Source of the DNA: JANQPD01 sp963715655
GTDB lineage: Bacteria > Bacteroidota > Bacteroidia > Flavobacteriales > Schleiferiaceae
DNA length: 64,000 nucleotides
Direction of reading: 5' to 3'
Assembly: GCA_963715655.1 (NCBI GenBank)
Contig: OY970262.1
Coordinates: 620,001-684,000 of the forward strand
The stretch's first letter is position 1. Every line of letters starts with the position of its first letter. Shown here piece after piece: positions 31,189-39,816 of this stretch. The position numbers were made by a program, and so were the translations under genes. Below the pieces are notes generated by a model. It was not told the DNA's origin and ran no database searches. It saw nothing but the letters and a program-made list of their open reading frames with translations.

Positions 31189-31953
31189 ATGCATCTTACG
31201 CTTATACAAACTAGCTTACATTGGCAAAATGCCGATGCAAATTTTGCTATGCTTGCCGAAAAAATTAAGCAGGCCGGGCCAACGGACTTGATTTTGTTGC
31301 CAGAAATGTTTACCACCGGTTTTAGTATGCAGCCGCAGGAATATGCTAGCAACCCGCAGGAAATAGTGGATTGGTTAGTGAAGCAAGCTTTCTTGCATAA
31401 TACCGCCATCTGCGGAAGCACCATGGTAAAAGAACATGGAAAATTTTACAATCGTTTATTTTTTGTGCAGCCGGATGCCACCGTTATTACGTACAATAAA
31501 AAACATCTTTTTACCCTTGCAGGAGAACAAAAGGTGTATACCGCAGGCGACCGTCAAGTATTAATTAAATACAAAGGTTGGCGCATAAAACCACTTATTT
31601 GTTATGATTTACGCTTTCCGGTTTGGAGCAGAAATACCGAAGATTACGATCTATTAATTTACGTGGCCAATTGGCCGGCAAAACGTAGCGAGGCTTGGCA
31701 AAGTTTGCTGAAGTCAAGGGCAATTGAAAACATGTGCTACGTTGCCGGTTTGAATAGGGTGGGGGCTGATGGAAATGGAATTGCACATTCCGGTAACTCG
31801 GTGGTGCATGATTGTTTAGGGAAACCAGTATTGGAATTTGATCCTGAAAAGGAAGCAATAAAATCCATATTTTTAAATAAAGAGCATCTTATAGAAAATC
31901 GTCAACGGTTTGGTTTTCTGGGTGATAGAGATTCATTTAAACTTTTGGACTGA
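31189..31953 (+). CDS. Carbon-nitrogen hydrolase, omega-amidase type
   Basis: Nitrilase-superfamily amidase, 254 residues from ATG 31189 (MHLTLIQTSLHWQN). The catalytic triad is visible: Glu in LLPEMFTTGFSM near residue 42, Lys in YNKKHLFTLAGE near 103 and Cys in PLICYDLRFPVWSR near 138. The order and RFPVWSRN match the NIT2/YafV omega-amidases, which hydrolyse alpha-ketoglutaramate or alpha-ketosuccinamate in methionine salvage and glutamine metabolism. A hairpin lies just upstream of the start. Its last 52 bp overlap the 3' end of the opposite Ig-like lipoprotein gene. Confidence 0.9.
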   Translation: MHLTLIQTSLHWQNADANFAMLAEKIKQAGPTDLILLPEMFTTGFSMQPQEYASNPQEIVDWLVKQAFLHNTAICGSTMVKEHGKFYNRLFFVQPDATVITYNKKHLFTLAGEQKVYTAGDRQVLIKYKGWRIKPLICYDLRFPVWSRNTEDYDLLIYVANWPAKRSEAWQSLLKSRAIENMCYVAGLNRVGADGNGIAHSGNSVVHDCLGKPVLEFDPEKEAIKSIFLNKEHLIENRQRFGFLGDRDSFKLLD

Positions 31954-33632
31954 CCCGTTTTTTCCTGATTAGTATTTTTTGCAGGAGGAGTATCAGCACT
32001 TTCTTTTTCATTAATTTCCGTAACTTTCCATTCTATTTCCAAATCCCAATTGGCTCTTATTTCTAATGCCTCCTTGTACATTATAATGCGTTCCGGCTGT
32101 TTGTTTTCTAAATAATTTCCACTGCTCCAGCGGCCATTTGTATCTTCATCTACAATAAGTTTAGCACTGTATTTTTCAGGGAAAAGGTTTTTTAAGTAAA
32201 GTTTTGTGCTACCCGTACATACGCTGCTTGCCACCAGCGCACCTTTGCTATCTAACACCTGCACCACGTATTGATTTGCGCTATCTGCCATCACCGTAAA
32301 TATAGCGGTGCCCACGTCTTCTTTAGTAAGCGAGGTGTACGTTAGTAAAACGGAATCTTGCATATCACCGGTGTACGGTATTACTGCTTCTTTTAAAATT
32401 AAAAGCTCGGTTTTTTTCGCTTTAGGCGGATTTGTAAAGACCAAAATACGCTTGTTTGTATCGCTAACGGTAGGTGTTAAAGAGCTGAGCGTATCCTTAT
32501 CTGTAAAAATAAAAAAGCCGGTGTTGTTTAGCGTAAGTATGGGTGTGTTGGCTTTTACGTACAAATTACCCATGGGCAATACTTGAGTTTTTGGCAAAGA
32601 AAAACGTACCGTTTTAGCAGGAAACTCTCGTAATATTACGGTAGCCGTATCAGCATAGTAACCTTCATTTTCCACTAAAAGGGTTAGTGAATCCTGTGCG
32701 TTATTAAACCAATAAAAAAGTGTGTCTGATTTTGCAAACTCCAAGTAATCTTCTACTTCTTTTTTATTCTCAACCTCTTCTAATCGGCTTACTTTAGTGC
32801 CTTTGGCCAAACCATTAAATGCAAGGCGTATTTTATTGGCCGCTACATGGCGGGCGTTTACAAAGCGCGGTGTACCATCGGGAATAAATGCTTTTAGTGC
32901 AATAGGTTTTGTTAAAGTATCTAGCGTAAGCGTATCATTTAAAAAGGCGGTGGTTTGATTGTTGGTTAGCATTTTAAATTTTCCTCCTTTATCTTCAAAA
33001 GCTACTACGCCAAATTTCCCATATTTTAGGTTTTGCATGTTAAAATTACCGGTTTCATCGCTATATGCATAGTAGGTGGGCAATGCTTTAAAGGGTAAGC
33101 TATCCTGCGTTTTTACTGTGCTGTAATCATACAAGGCTATTAATAAACCTTCAGCAGCGGTGCCATCGGTATTGGTAATTGAGCCTTTTACGGAAAGACT
33201 ATCAATGTAATCTCCGGTGCTAAATACGTAATTAAATTTCCCGTTTACATTGCCTTCGGTAAAATCTGTAATAGCTGTGCCAAACGTTATAGTATAGGTG
33301 GTGTTTTCCAAAAGTGAATCAGCCGATAGTTTAATTAGTACACTTTTTAAACCTGGTTTTATTTCAAGTTTTTCGCTTAAAGGAGGTGTAATGCGTATTT
33401 GTTGAGAAGCGCCTTTAAGGGTAATGTACTCATCAAAAATTATTTCAATTTCACTACTATTAAAACGTGTGCTAAAGTTTGGAGGAAAGGTAGTATCTAT
33501 TTTTGGAGCAAGAGTGTCTTGAGGTCCACCGCTGGGGTTTCCGCGACTGGCACAACCGGCCAATAGAAAATCGGCCATTAGGCCAACTAAAAAAAGAAGC
33601 ACCACAAAGCGGGCTGCCCAAACTATTTTCAT
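31902..33632 (-). CDS. Lipoprotein with N-terminal Ig-like (Big_5) domain
   Basis: 576-residue lipoprotein of a family common in Bacteroidota. Signal VVLLFLVGLMADFLLAGC with lipobox, then ASRGNPSGGPQDTLAPKI, which is a signature opening of this family. A Big_5-type Ig-like domain runs about residues 40-140 (FNSSEIEIIFDEYITLKGAS, NTTYTITFGTAITDFTEGN), followed by a carboxypeptidase-regulatory-like fold (YSDETGNFNMQNLKYGKFGVVAFED near 190) and beta-rich C-terminal half. Tail is polar and low complexity (PPAKNTNQEKTGQSKSL). Function unknown, probably envelope structure. Convergent 52-bp overlap with the amidase gene. Confidence 0.8.
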   Translation of the reverse strand: MKIVWAARFVVLLFLVGLMADFLLAGCASRGNPSGGPQDTLAPKIDTTFPPNFSTRFNSSEIEIIFDEYITLKGASQQIRITPPLSEKLEIKPGLKSVLIKLSADSLLENTTYTITFGTAITDFTEGNVNGKFNYVFSTGDYIDSLSVKGSITNTDGTAAEGLLIALYDYSTVKTQDSLPFKALPTYYAYSDETGNFNMQNLKYGKFGVVAFEDKGGKFKMLTNNQTTAFLNDTLTLDTLTKPIALKAFIPDGTPRFVNARHVAANKIRLAFNGLAKGTKVSRLEEVENKKEVEDYLEFAKSDTLFYWFNNAQDSLTLLVENEGYYADTATVILREFPAKTVRFSLPKTQVLPMGNLYVKANTPILTLNNTGFFIFTDKDTLSSLTPTVSDTNKRILVFTNPPKAKKTELLILKEAVIPYTGDMQDSVLLTYTSLTKEDVGTAIFTVMADSANQYVVQVLDSKGALVASSVCTGSTKLYLKNLFPEKYSAKLIVDEDTNGRWSSGNYLENKQPERIIMYKEALEIRANWDLEIEWKVTEINEKESADTPPAKNTNQEKTGQSKSLNESLSPRKPNR

Positions 33633-33682
33633 AAGATTTTATTCTGTTGCTGTGCGCTGCTAAATTAATGCCAAAGGTCAAA

Positions 33683-34372
33683 TTAATCTGCCGTAGCTAA
33701 AGTAAGCATAGATAAACGTACGCCATTTACTGCAAGTAGTTTAGTGGCAGCCGCTTCAATGGTGCTTCCGGTGGTTAAAACATCATCTACCAGTAAAATA
33801 TGTTTGTTTTCTAATTCGGTTGGGTATTGCACTTCAAATACCGTTTCTACATTCAGCCATCTGTCAAAGCGGCCCTTACGTGTTTGTGTAGCATTATTTT
33901 CCGTACGAATTAGGTTGGTAGCTATGGGCACACCGGTTATTTTACTTACGCCTTTTACAATTTCTTCACTTTGATTATAGCCTCTTTTATCCATTTTTTT
34001 AGGGTGTAAAGGAATAGGAGCCAAAAAATCTACCGTTTTAAAAAACCCAACCGGTTGGTAATTCTGTGCAGCCATTTCACCTAAATACACGCCCAATTCC
34101 GGCTGATTGTTATATTTTAAATGATGCAACAATTGCTGCACACGCCCGCCTTTATAAAAGTGCAGCAAGGCCGCAGCCCGCTGAAAAGGAACTCTACCCA
34201 TAAAAACATTGGCCACTTTATTATCATTAAAATTATGGTAATCAGTAAAAGGCAAAGCCGCCAAGCAAGGAATACAAAGCATGTGCTCACCACCCAATAA
34301 TGGGGCCCCACAACCAAAGCAAGTTTTTGGGTAAAAAAGGTTTACAAAATCATCTAGCGCATTTACATTCAT
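33683..34372 (-). CDS. comF: ComF family phosphoribosyltransferase-like protein
   Basis: ComF-type protein needed for DNA uptake in competent species; biochemical role still unclear. The start MNVNALDDFVNLFYPKTC (34372) gives 229 residues; ten more would be read from 34402. Two N-terminal Cys pairs (CFGCGAP and CIPCLAAL) form a zinc finger, then the phosphoribosyltransferase region with IPLHPKKMDKRGYNQSEEI near residue 120 and the PRPP loop LLVDDVLTTGSTIEAAA near 190. It lies 50 bp from the Ig-like lipoprotein gene and is divergent from the coiled-coil gene. Confidence 0.9.
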   Translation of the reverse strand: MNVNALDDFVNLFYPKTCFGCGAPLLGGEHMLCIPCLAALPFTDYHNFNDNKVANVFMGRVPFQRAAALLHFYKGGRVQQLLHHLKYNNQPELGVYLGEMAAQNYQPVGFFKTVDFLAPIPLHPKKMDKRGYNQSEEIVKGVSKITGVPIATNLIRTENNATQTRKGRFDRWLNVETVFEVQYPTELENKHILLVDDVLTTGSTIEAAATKLLAVNGVRLSMLTLATAD

Positions 34373-34405
34373 AGCAAGTAAATTTGATGCTGTAAAATAC
34401 AAATA

Positions 34406-35257
34406 ATGGAGAAGCCAACTAAAACGCTTAAAGCGGTGCTGTTTATTTTAATGATGATGCTCCTTACCTTGGGTATCACTTCTTTTTTTCTATACAAAAA
34501 GCAGCAAGATGTGATTGGCCTCAATGCTCAAAAATCTGCTTTAATTACCCGCTTGGCCGATATGATTGGCGAATACAATAGTGTAGAAGCGGAAAACGAT
34601 AGTATTAAACTAATTTTAGATGCCAACAAAAACGAAATGGTGAGCATGATTGATACCATTGCGCGTATGACTGAATTAAAAGGGGTAAGGCTGCAGCAAT
34701 TTGAAAGCAGCGTTACACGGTTAAAAAATCAAAATAGTAAATTGGTTGCTTACGCAGATTCACTTAAACAAACCAATACACAACTGAAGCAGGAGAATGC
34801 TATCGCCTTATTTTCGCTAAAACGCGAGCAAAATATAAATGATAGTTTAAATGTAGCCGTAAAACAAGCGAGTGCTTTAGGAATAATAAATTTAAACACC
34901 TTGGCGCTTAATGTAAAACGCAGTGGAGAAACACCTACTACGAGTGCTTGGCGCGCGGAAAAGCTGAAAGCATGTTTTGATTTACCGGCCAATAATTTGG
35001 CGGAAAAAGGATTACACACCTTATATCTACGCATTATAAATCCTGACAAGGAAATTTTAAGACCAAATGGTAGCAGTTTGGCTGATACTTCTAACACCAG
35101 TATTTTTTACAGTGCTAAGCAAATTTTGAATTACAACGGAACAAAGCTAAGTAGCTGTATGGAATACGATTATGATGATTTTGACGATGGCCAATACCAA
35201 ATAGAATTGTATTTAGATGGCGAATTGAAAGCTACACAAACGCTGTTGATGGATTAA
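34406..35257 (+). CDS. Membrane-anchored coiled-coil protein
   Basis: 283-residue protein with one N-terminal membrane segment (about residues 8-28, LKAVLFILMMMLLTLGITSFFL), then a predicted coiled coil of about 35-150 rich in Leu, Asn, Gln, Lys and Glu, then a globular C-terminal domain (about 165-283, LPANNLAEKGLHTLYLRIINPDKEIL ... DYDDFDDGQYQIELYLDGEL). The domain has beta-strand character and the topology suggests the bulk is periplasmic. I do not recognise a named family beyond similar Flavobacteriia proteins. It ends by sharing four bases with the opposite outer-membrane gene. Confidence 0.65.
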   Translation: MEKPTKTLKAVLFILMMMLLTLGITSFFLYKKQQDVIGLNAQKSALITRLADMIGEYNSVEAENDSIKLILDANKNEMVSMIDTIARMTELKGVRLQQFESSVTRLKNQNSKLVAYADSLKQTNTQLKQENAIALFSLKREQNINDSLNVAVKQASALGIINLNTLALNVKRSGETPTTSAWRAEKLKACFDLPANNLAEKGLHTLYLRIINPDKEILRPNGSSLADTSNTSIFYSAKQILNYNGTKLSSCMEYDYDDFDDGQYQIELYLDGELKATQTLLMD

Positions 35258-38200
35258 AAAAACGCCTTTACTTGTACGTTGGCAATTTGAATTACAGGAT
35301 TATCTTCACTAATTCTTCCGCTGTAGTTTATACTTAGCAGAATATTTTTCTTAATGGTTTTTTGCAGCACTACGTTCCACGTTCCGTTTTGGCCGGGTTG
35401 CAAACCCTTTAGCATTTCAAACGCTGCCGGGTTGTTGCTACTGCCCTCAAACCGATTTATAATATAGTTGAGTTGTGTTTGTAAACTTATGCTGTTGGCC
35501 AGATTGTAGGTTAGGTTCAAACCTGCATCAGTGGCATTTAAACTAATATCCGTATCAGCCATTCCCGTTTGATTATCAAAAGCAAAACTCCCGGTAAAAA
35601 TCAGTTTATCACTAGGTTGGTAAGCCAAGCTGTAACTGTTTATGATTTGCGAAATGCTAAAATTTCGGCTCACAAAATTGTCTGAAGTATTTTGCTTTTC
35701 AATGTTAGATAGTCCTACTCTAAATTGCAAAGGCTCAATTAATTGCCAACGTAAATTCACCGTATTTTCCAATACCGTGCGCTGTTCTACACCAAAGCTT
35801 AAAAGGTTTCTATTGTCAGCCGTTCTATACGTGTAATCCATCCCAAACTTGGTTTTGGTTCTATTAAAGTACAGTGTATTTCTAAAGCTGTTGTTTAAGG
35901 CAACAATTACGCTATCGTCCACCACTTCGGCAAACGGATTTAAGGTGTTGGTGTTGCCGGTAAGCAAGGTTTTTCTATCTAATTGATAGTTGCTTAAAAT
36001 GGAAAAACGGGCGGCTGTTTTTTGCAGGGTATTTCCATTTTGCCAGCTAAAAGGAGCGTTTATGTTTACTATTTCACTAAACTTATTTAAGTTGGTACGG
36101 ATGTACTCATTAGTAGGTAAAAATACGCGCACGTATTGCGCTCTATCGGGCGTAGGTGCTACTTCAAATTCATCTAATTCTTTTATACCATTGTTGTTGT
36201 AATCGGTATGCGTGTAAATACCTGTTCCAACCGGCACTTCTACGTAGTTAAAAATTCTACGTGCTTCCGTGCCTGAGCCACTTTCATAAAAAGTAGTGCT
36301 GGTAATGGCGTTTTTAAAAAAGCGTTGAACATAATTCAAACGGGCGGTAATGGTACGCTCTAACTCACGTTCAATAGGCTCAAAAACTTTTAAAGAGCGG
36401 TTGAAAATCTTCGCGCTAAGCGTACTATTGAAGTTAGTTTTAGCCTGTGCATTTATACCAGTGGCTTGCACTTGGCTAAAGTTTGCGTATTCACCAAAGC
36501 GGGCGGTATCATCAAAACGCTGACTGTAAAATACTTCTGCAAAATTTTTGGCGGTATCACCTACTCCTGTAAAAGCACCAAGGTCTAAAAAGCGGTAACT
36601 AGCGGATGTTAAGGTGTCTGTATTACTCAAATTGCGGCTGTTCCATTCGCCTTCGCTAAATGTACCTACCCAAAGTTTGGGTGCGTAATAATAGCCAAAC
36701 CGTGCTTTTTCACGTAAAAAACTGCTGTTGCCTAAACTGTCATTGGCGGTAAGCCAAGAAGCTCTGGCATTTCCAAAAGTTTTAGGGCTTTTTAGCCTGC
36801 CGTTCACTTCTTGCCGAACCCCTTGATAGCCATTAATATTTAAAAATTGCAATCCATAAGAAACGGCAGAAGTATCTAATTGATAGCCAATTTCTGTGCT
36901 AGCTAGCTGAATTCCAGAATTGTAGTTTAGCGGTAAATTCCAGTCGCGCGCAAATTCTACATTGCGCACGCGCTCAATGGTGGTAAAATTATTATCGTTA
37001 AACTCTACGCCTAGGTTGGTAAATAGCGTTCCGTTTTCAAGCCTTTTTTTACCATTGTATTTCACTCTTCCCGCAAAACCTTGGTCGTTGGCTTTAGCCA
37101 CGTCAGAAAACAAGTTTATGTCGTTTCTACTCGTAGCCAAATCAATTTCTAAGCGACTGTTTTTATTAATTTGATACAGTGTTTGGCTGTTTAAAATCTG
37201 CAGTAAATTGGGTGCAGCCAGTTGCCTAATAGGCGCATAATTTCCTTGCGGGATGCCGTTAACGGGAGCAACCCATCTAAAAACTCTACCATTTGCAGAG
37301 TTCTGTGTAATTACATAATCGCCCAAACCTTGCCCTACAAATGTGAAACTAGCCTGATACAACGTTTGTGTAGAATCTACCGAGTACACCAAAATAGAAT
37401 CAAAACCCAAGCTGTCGCGCAATTCATAAAAAACTTGGTCGTCTAAAAAAGTACTTTGCCTTATAGTGCTCACCGTGGCGTTTTGTAAATCATCTCCCGA
37501 GTTAGCAAGTAAGCGTTTGTCATCATCACTTAAAGACGTAGTTAGCGGTTGGTTTTTACTGTCCTGCTCGCTGTAAAATTGAATTTGAGTTTGCACCTTT
37601 TTATTGCTAAATCCGGTGGCACCAAAAGCTACGGAGCGTAAGTAGTTTTGCTCGGTATATTGAAATTCTACCACCACGCGGCTTTCTTTGGTAATGGGGC
37701 GCAAGGCGGTAAAGGTTATTTCACCCGCATTATAGTCAATCACATAGTCATTTTGCTGGCCACGTGTAAGCAAGTTTCCATCAATATACACGCGCTCGCT
37801 TCCGCTGATGATGATGATAAATTGTTCATTATTATTACCCACCAATTTATACGGGCCTTGGTTTCCTTCTTGCCCTTGAAAGCGGTTTCGTGCAAAGCGG
37901 CCACGCGCCAAGCCACCTTCTACCCTTAGCGGGATGAGGTTAGAATCGCCAAATTCAATATCAGTAAACACACTAGCACCGCTAATGCGCTTATCAAAAT
38001 TTAACAGGTATGATTGATTTTGCATGTTGTAATCTCCGGCACGGATCAATCCAAAATCAGGGTTTTCGAGTTCAATATACACGCGGTCAAATTCACGCAA
38101 TTGCTGCGTGTAGCCATCGGATTGCACCGGAATATTATTGTCGGTAATACTGGCGCGGATTTCGGTTTGCTTGCCTAAGTTTCCGCTCAGTTGCAGGTTT

Positions 38201-38676
38201 AAAGAACTGTTTAGCACCGCATCTTGGTTATTGCCCACACTTACGCTTCGGCTAATACTACCTTTACTATCCAATCCCGAAAAGGGTGAAAACGCACTAT
38301 TATCACTGCTTTGATACAATTGATTGGGCGTTGGTTTTGCTTCGGGCGGTAGTAATAAAGAACGCGGCTTGTTATATACTTTTTGGCTGAGGTTTATGCC
38401 CAATGTTTTGTATTGTACTTGTAAGGTATCTTGCAAAGGCGGACTAAAAATGAGTAATGCAACCGTGTCATTTTTTAGTGAAAAAACGGGTGTTATTTCA
38501 GTAGAATCGGTAGAGAAAAACTGAAGGCTGGCTGGTCTTACGTAAAAACTATCAAGCACTAGGGTATCGGTACCCGGTGACAAATCGCGCGAAAGCGTGC
38601 CGCCCCATTGCAAAGTTTGCTGCGCAAAACTGCCGGTGCAAAAAAGCAAAGCAAATGCCAGTAGTTTGTTTTTCAA
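35254..38676 (-). CDS. Large outer-membrane protein with SprA-like segments
   Basis: 1140-residue secreted protein, TTG start (38676) giving signal peptide MKNKLLAFALLFCTGSFAQQ. The first 300 residues include NLQLSGNLGKQTEIRASITDNNIPVQSDGYTQ and a segment ERVYIDGNLLTRGQQNDYVIDYNAGEITFTALRPITKESRVVVEFQY near residue 290, whose wording (V/D-YNAG-x-I ... VxFxY) echoes SprA in this window (YRVDYNAGSIQILNEGLLESGTPIKVDF). The C-terminal 700 residues are beta-strand-rich with many aromatic ends, consistent with a large barrel. Function unknown; a T9SS or gliding link is only suggested by the resemblance. Confidence 0.7.
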   Translation of the reverse strand: MKNKLLAFALLFCTGSFAQQTLQWGGTLSRDLSPGTDTLVLDSFYVRPASLQFFSTDSTEITPVFSLKNDTVALLIFSPPLQDTLQVQYKTLGINLSQKVYNKPRSLLLPPEAKPTPNQLYQSSDNSAFSPFSGLDSKGSISRSVSVGNNQDAVLNSSLNLQLSGNLGKQTEIRASITDNNIPVQSDGYTQQLREFDRVYIELENPDFGLIRAGDYNMQNQSYLLNFDKRISGASVFTDIEFGDSNLIPLRVEGGLARGRFARNRFQGQEGNQGPYKLVGNNNEQFIIIISGSERVYIDGNLLTRGQQNDYVIDYNAGEITFTALRPITKESRVVVEFQYTEQNYLRSVAFGATGFSNKKVQTQIQFYSEQDSKNQPLTTSLSDDDKRLLANSGDDLQNATVSTIRQSTFLDDQVFYELRDSLGFDSILVYSVDSTQTLYQASFTFVGQGLGDYVITQNSANGRVFRWVAPVNGIPQGNYAPIRQLAAPNLLQILNSQTLYQINKNSRLEIDLATSRNDINLFSDVAKANDQGFAGRVKYNGKKRLENGTLFTNLGVEFNDNNFTTIERVRNVEFARDWNLPLNYNSGIQLASTEIGYQLDTSAVSYGLQFLNINGYQGVRQEVNGRLKSPKTFGNARASWLTANDSLGNSSFLREKARFGYYYAPKLWVGTFSEGEWNSRNLSNTDTLTSASYRFLDLGAFTGVGDTAKNFAEVFYSQRFDDTARFGEYANFSQVQATGINAQAKTNFNSTLSAKIFNRSLKVFEPIERELERTITARLNYVQRFFKNAITSTTFYESGSGTEARRIFNYVEVPVGTGIYTHTDYNNNGIKELDEFEVAPTPDRAQYVRVFLPTNEYIRTNLNKFSEIVNINAPFSWQNGNTLQKTAARFSILSNYQLDRKTLLTGNTNTLNPFAEVVDDSVIVALNNSFRNTLYFNRTKTKFGMDYTYRTADNRNLLSFGVEQRTVLENTVNLRWQLIEPLQFRVGLSNIEKQNTSDNFVSRNFSISQIINSYSLAYQPSDKLIFTGSFAFDNQTGMADTDISLNATDAGLNLTYNLANSISLQTQLNYIINRFEGSSNNPAAFEMLKGLQPGQNGTWNVVLQKTIKKNILLSINYSGRISEDNPVIQIANVQVKAFF

Positions 38677-38762
38677 ACGTTTATAATCCTTTTTTTCGAT
38701 ACCTATACGCCTATAACGCCTAAGCCCCGCCTAGTGTATATTTTAGCCCAAAATACGCATAG

Positions 38763-39557
38763 ATGTTAGTTCTCTCTTACAACGTAAACGGAATACGCGC
38801 GGCCATCAAAAAAGGTTTTATGGAGTGGTTGCAACAAGCAAATCCGGATGTGGTGTGCTTGCAAGAAACCAAAGCCCAACCCGAACAATTGGATGTTTCT
38901 CTTTTTGAAGCAGCCGGTTATCACCATTATTGGCATAGCGCGCAAAAGAAGGGCTATAGTGGTGTGGCTATTTTAAGCAAGCACAAACCAAAGCTGGTAA
39001 CCTTTGGCTGCGGCATTGAATACATTGATTTTGAAGGACGCATTATCCGTGCAGATTTTGAAAATTTTAGTGTGGTAAGTGCTTATTTTCCAAGTGGCAC
39101 CACTGAGGTACGCCAAGCTATAAAAATGCGTTTTTTGGCAGATATAAAACCGTATTTTAATAGATTGCGCGTTGAGCATCCTAACCTGATTGTGGCTGGA
39201 GATTATAACATTTGCCATAAGGCGATAGACATTCACAACCCCGTACAAAATGCAAACTCAAGCGGCTTTTTACCGGAAGAGCGCCAGTGGATTACCGACT
39301 TTTTAGAAACAGGCTGGGTAGATACCTTTCGGGAGTTTAACCAGCAACCCGATAATTACAGTTGGTGGAGCTACCGTGCCAATGCGCGAAACAACAACAA
39401 AGGCTGGCGCATAGATTACAATATGTGTACAGCATCTATGCGTGCTAAACTTACCCGAGCTGCTATTTTACCCAACGCCAAGCATTCCGATCATTGTCCG
39501 GTATTGGTAGAGATTAGGGAGGATTTACAGTTGAAAGAAGGAAAGTTGAAGGTTTAA
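38763..39557 (+). CDS. xthA: Exodeoxyribonuclease III
   Basis: AP endonuclease/3' exonuclease of base-excision repair. It has 264 residues. Motifs: SYNVNGIRAAIKKG at the N-terminus, QETKAQPEQ near residue 38, GVAILSKHKP near 72, GDYNICHKAIDIHNP near 148, and the catalytic C-terminal SDHCPVLVEI near 242. The last ten or so residues (LQLKEGKLKV) come from a GTTGAAAG/AAGTTGAAGG repeat at the 3' end, which has extended the tail beyond the usual length. A weak -7 box (TATATTTT) lies upstream. Stands alone between large opposite-strand and same-strand genes. Confidence 0.95.
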   Translation: MLVLSYNVNGIRAAIKKGFMEWLQQANPDVVCLQETKAQPEQLDVSLFEAAGYHHYWHSAQKKGYSGVAILSKHKPKLVTFGCGIEYIDFEGRIIRADFENFSVVSAYFPSGTTEVRQAIKMRFLADIKPYFNRLRVEHPNLIVAGDYNICHKAIDIHNPVQNANSSGFLPEERQWITDFLETGWVDTFREFNQQPDNYSWWSYRANARNNNKGWRIDYNMCTASMRAKLTRAAILPNAKHSDHCPVLVEIREDLQLKEGKLKV

Positions 39558-39589
39558 GGAGTGAAAGAGCATCCAGTTCTTGCCTTGGC

Positions 39590-39680
39590 GGGGGAGTAGC
39601 GACACATGCAGCTAAACTCCCCCTTGGGTGCAAATGCTGCTTTAGCATAGGGCTTGCAGTTTAGCCTCCATTTCTAACGG
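39590..39680. repeat. GC-rich hairpin and imperfect repeats downstream of xthA
   Basis: GGGGGAGT (39590-39597) pairs with ACTCCCCC (39616-39623), with an inner AGC/GCT. The words GCAGCTAAACTCC (39609) and GCAGTTTAGCCTCC (about 39656) repeat imperfectly, and GGCAGGCAGG follows. No T run. GC content is clearly above the surroundings; may be a small mobile intergenic repeat. The 39558-39816 gap has no protein gene. Confidence 0.4.
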
Positions 39681-39774
39681 CAGGCAGGTTTGCGGAAAAT
39701 CCTTCATCCATCTTATCAACATTCGGCTTTTGCTAACTTCTTACCTGTTAAAACGCAACAGTGCTTCCTCTATT

Positions 39775-39782
39775 TATTTTTG
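39775..39782 (+). promoter_or_regulatory. -7 box of the OmpA-like gene
   Basis: TATTTTTG exactly matches TAnnTTTG, 34 bp before the ATG at 39817. No clear -33 element. Confidence 0.4.
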
Positions 39783-39816
39783 ATGTTGGATATAATCCAT
39801 TTTCAACACATATTCT

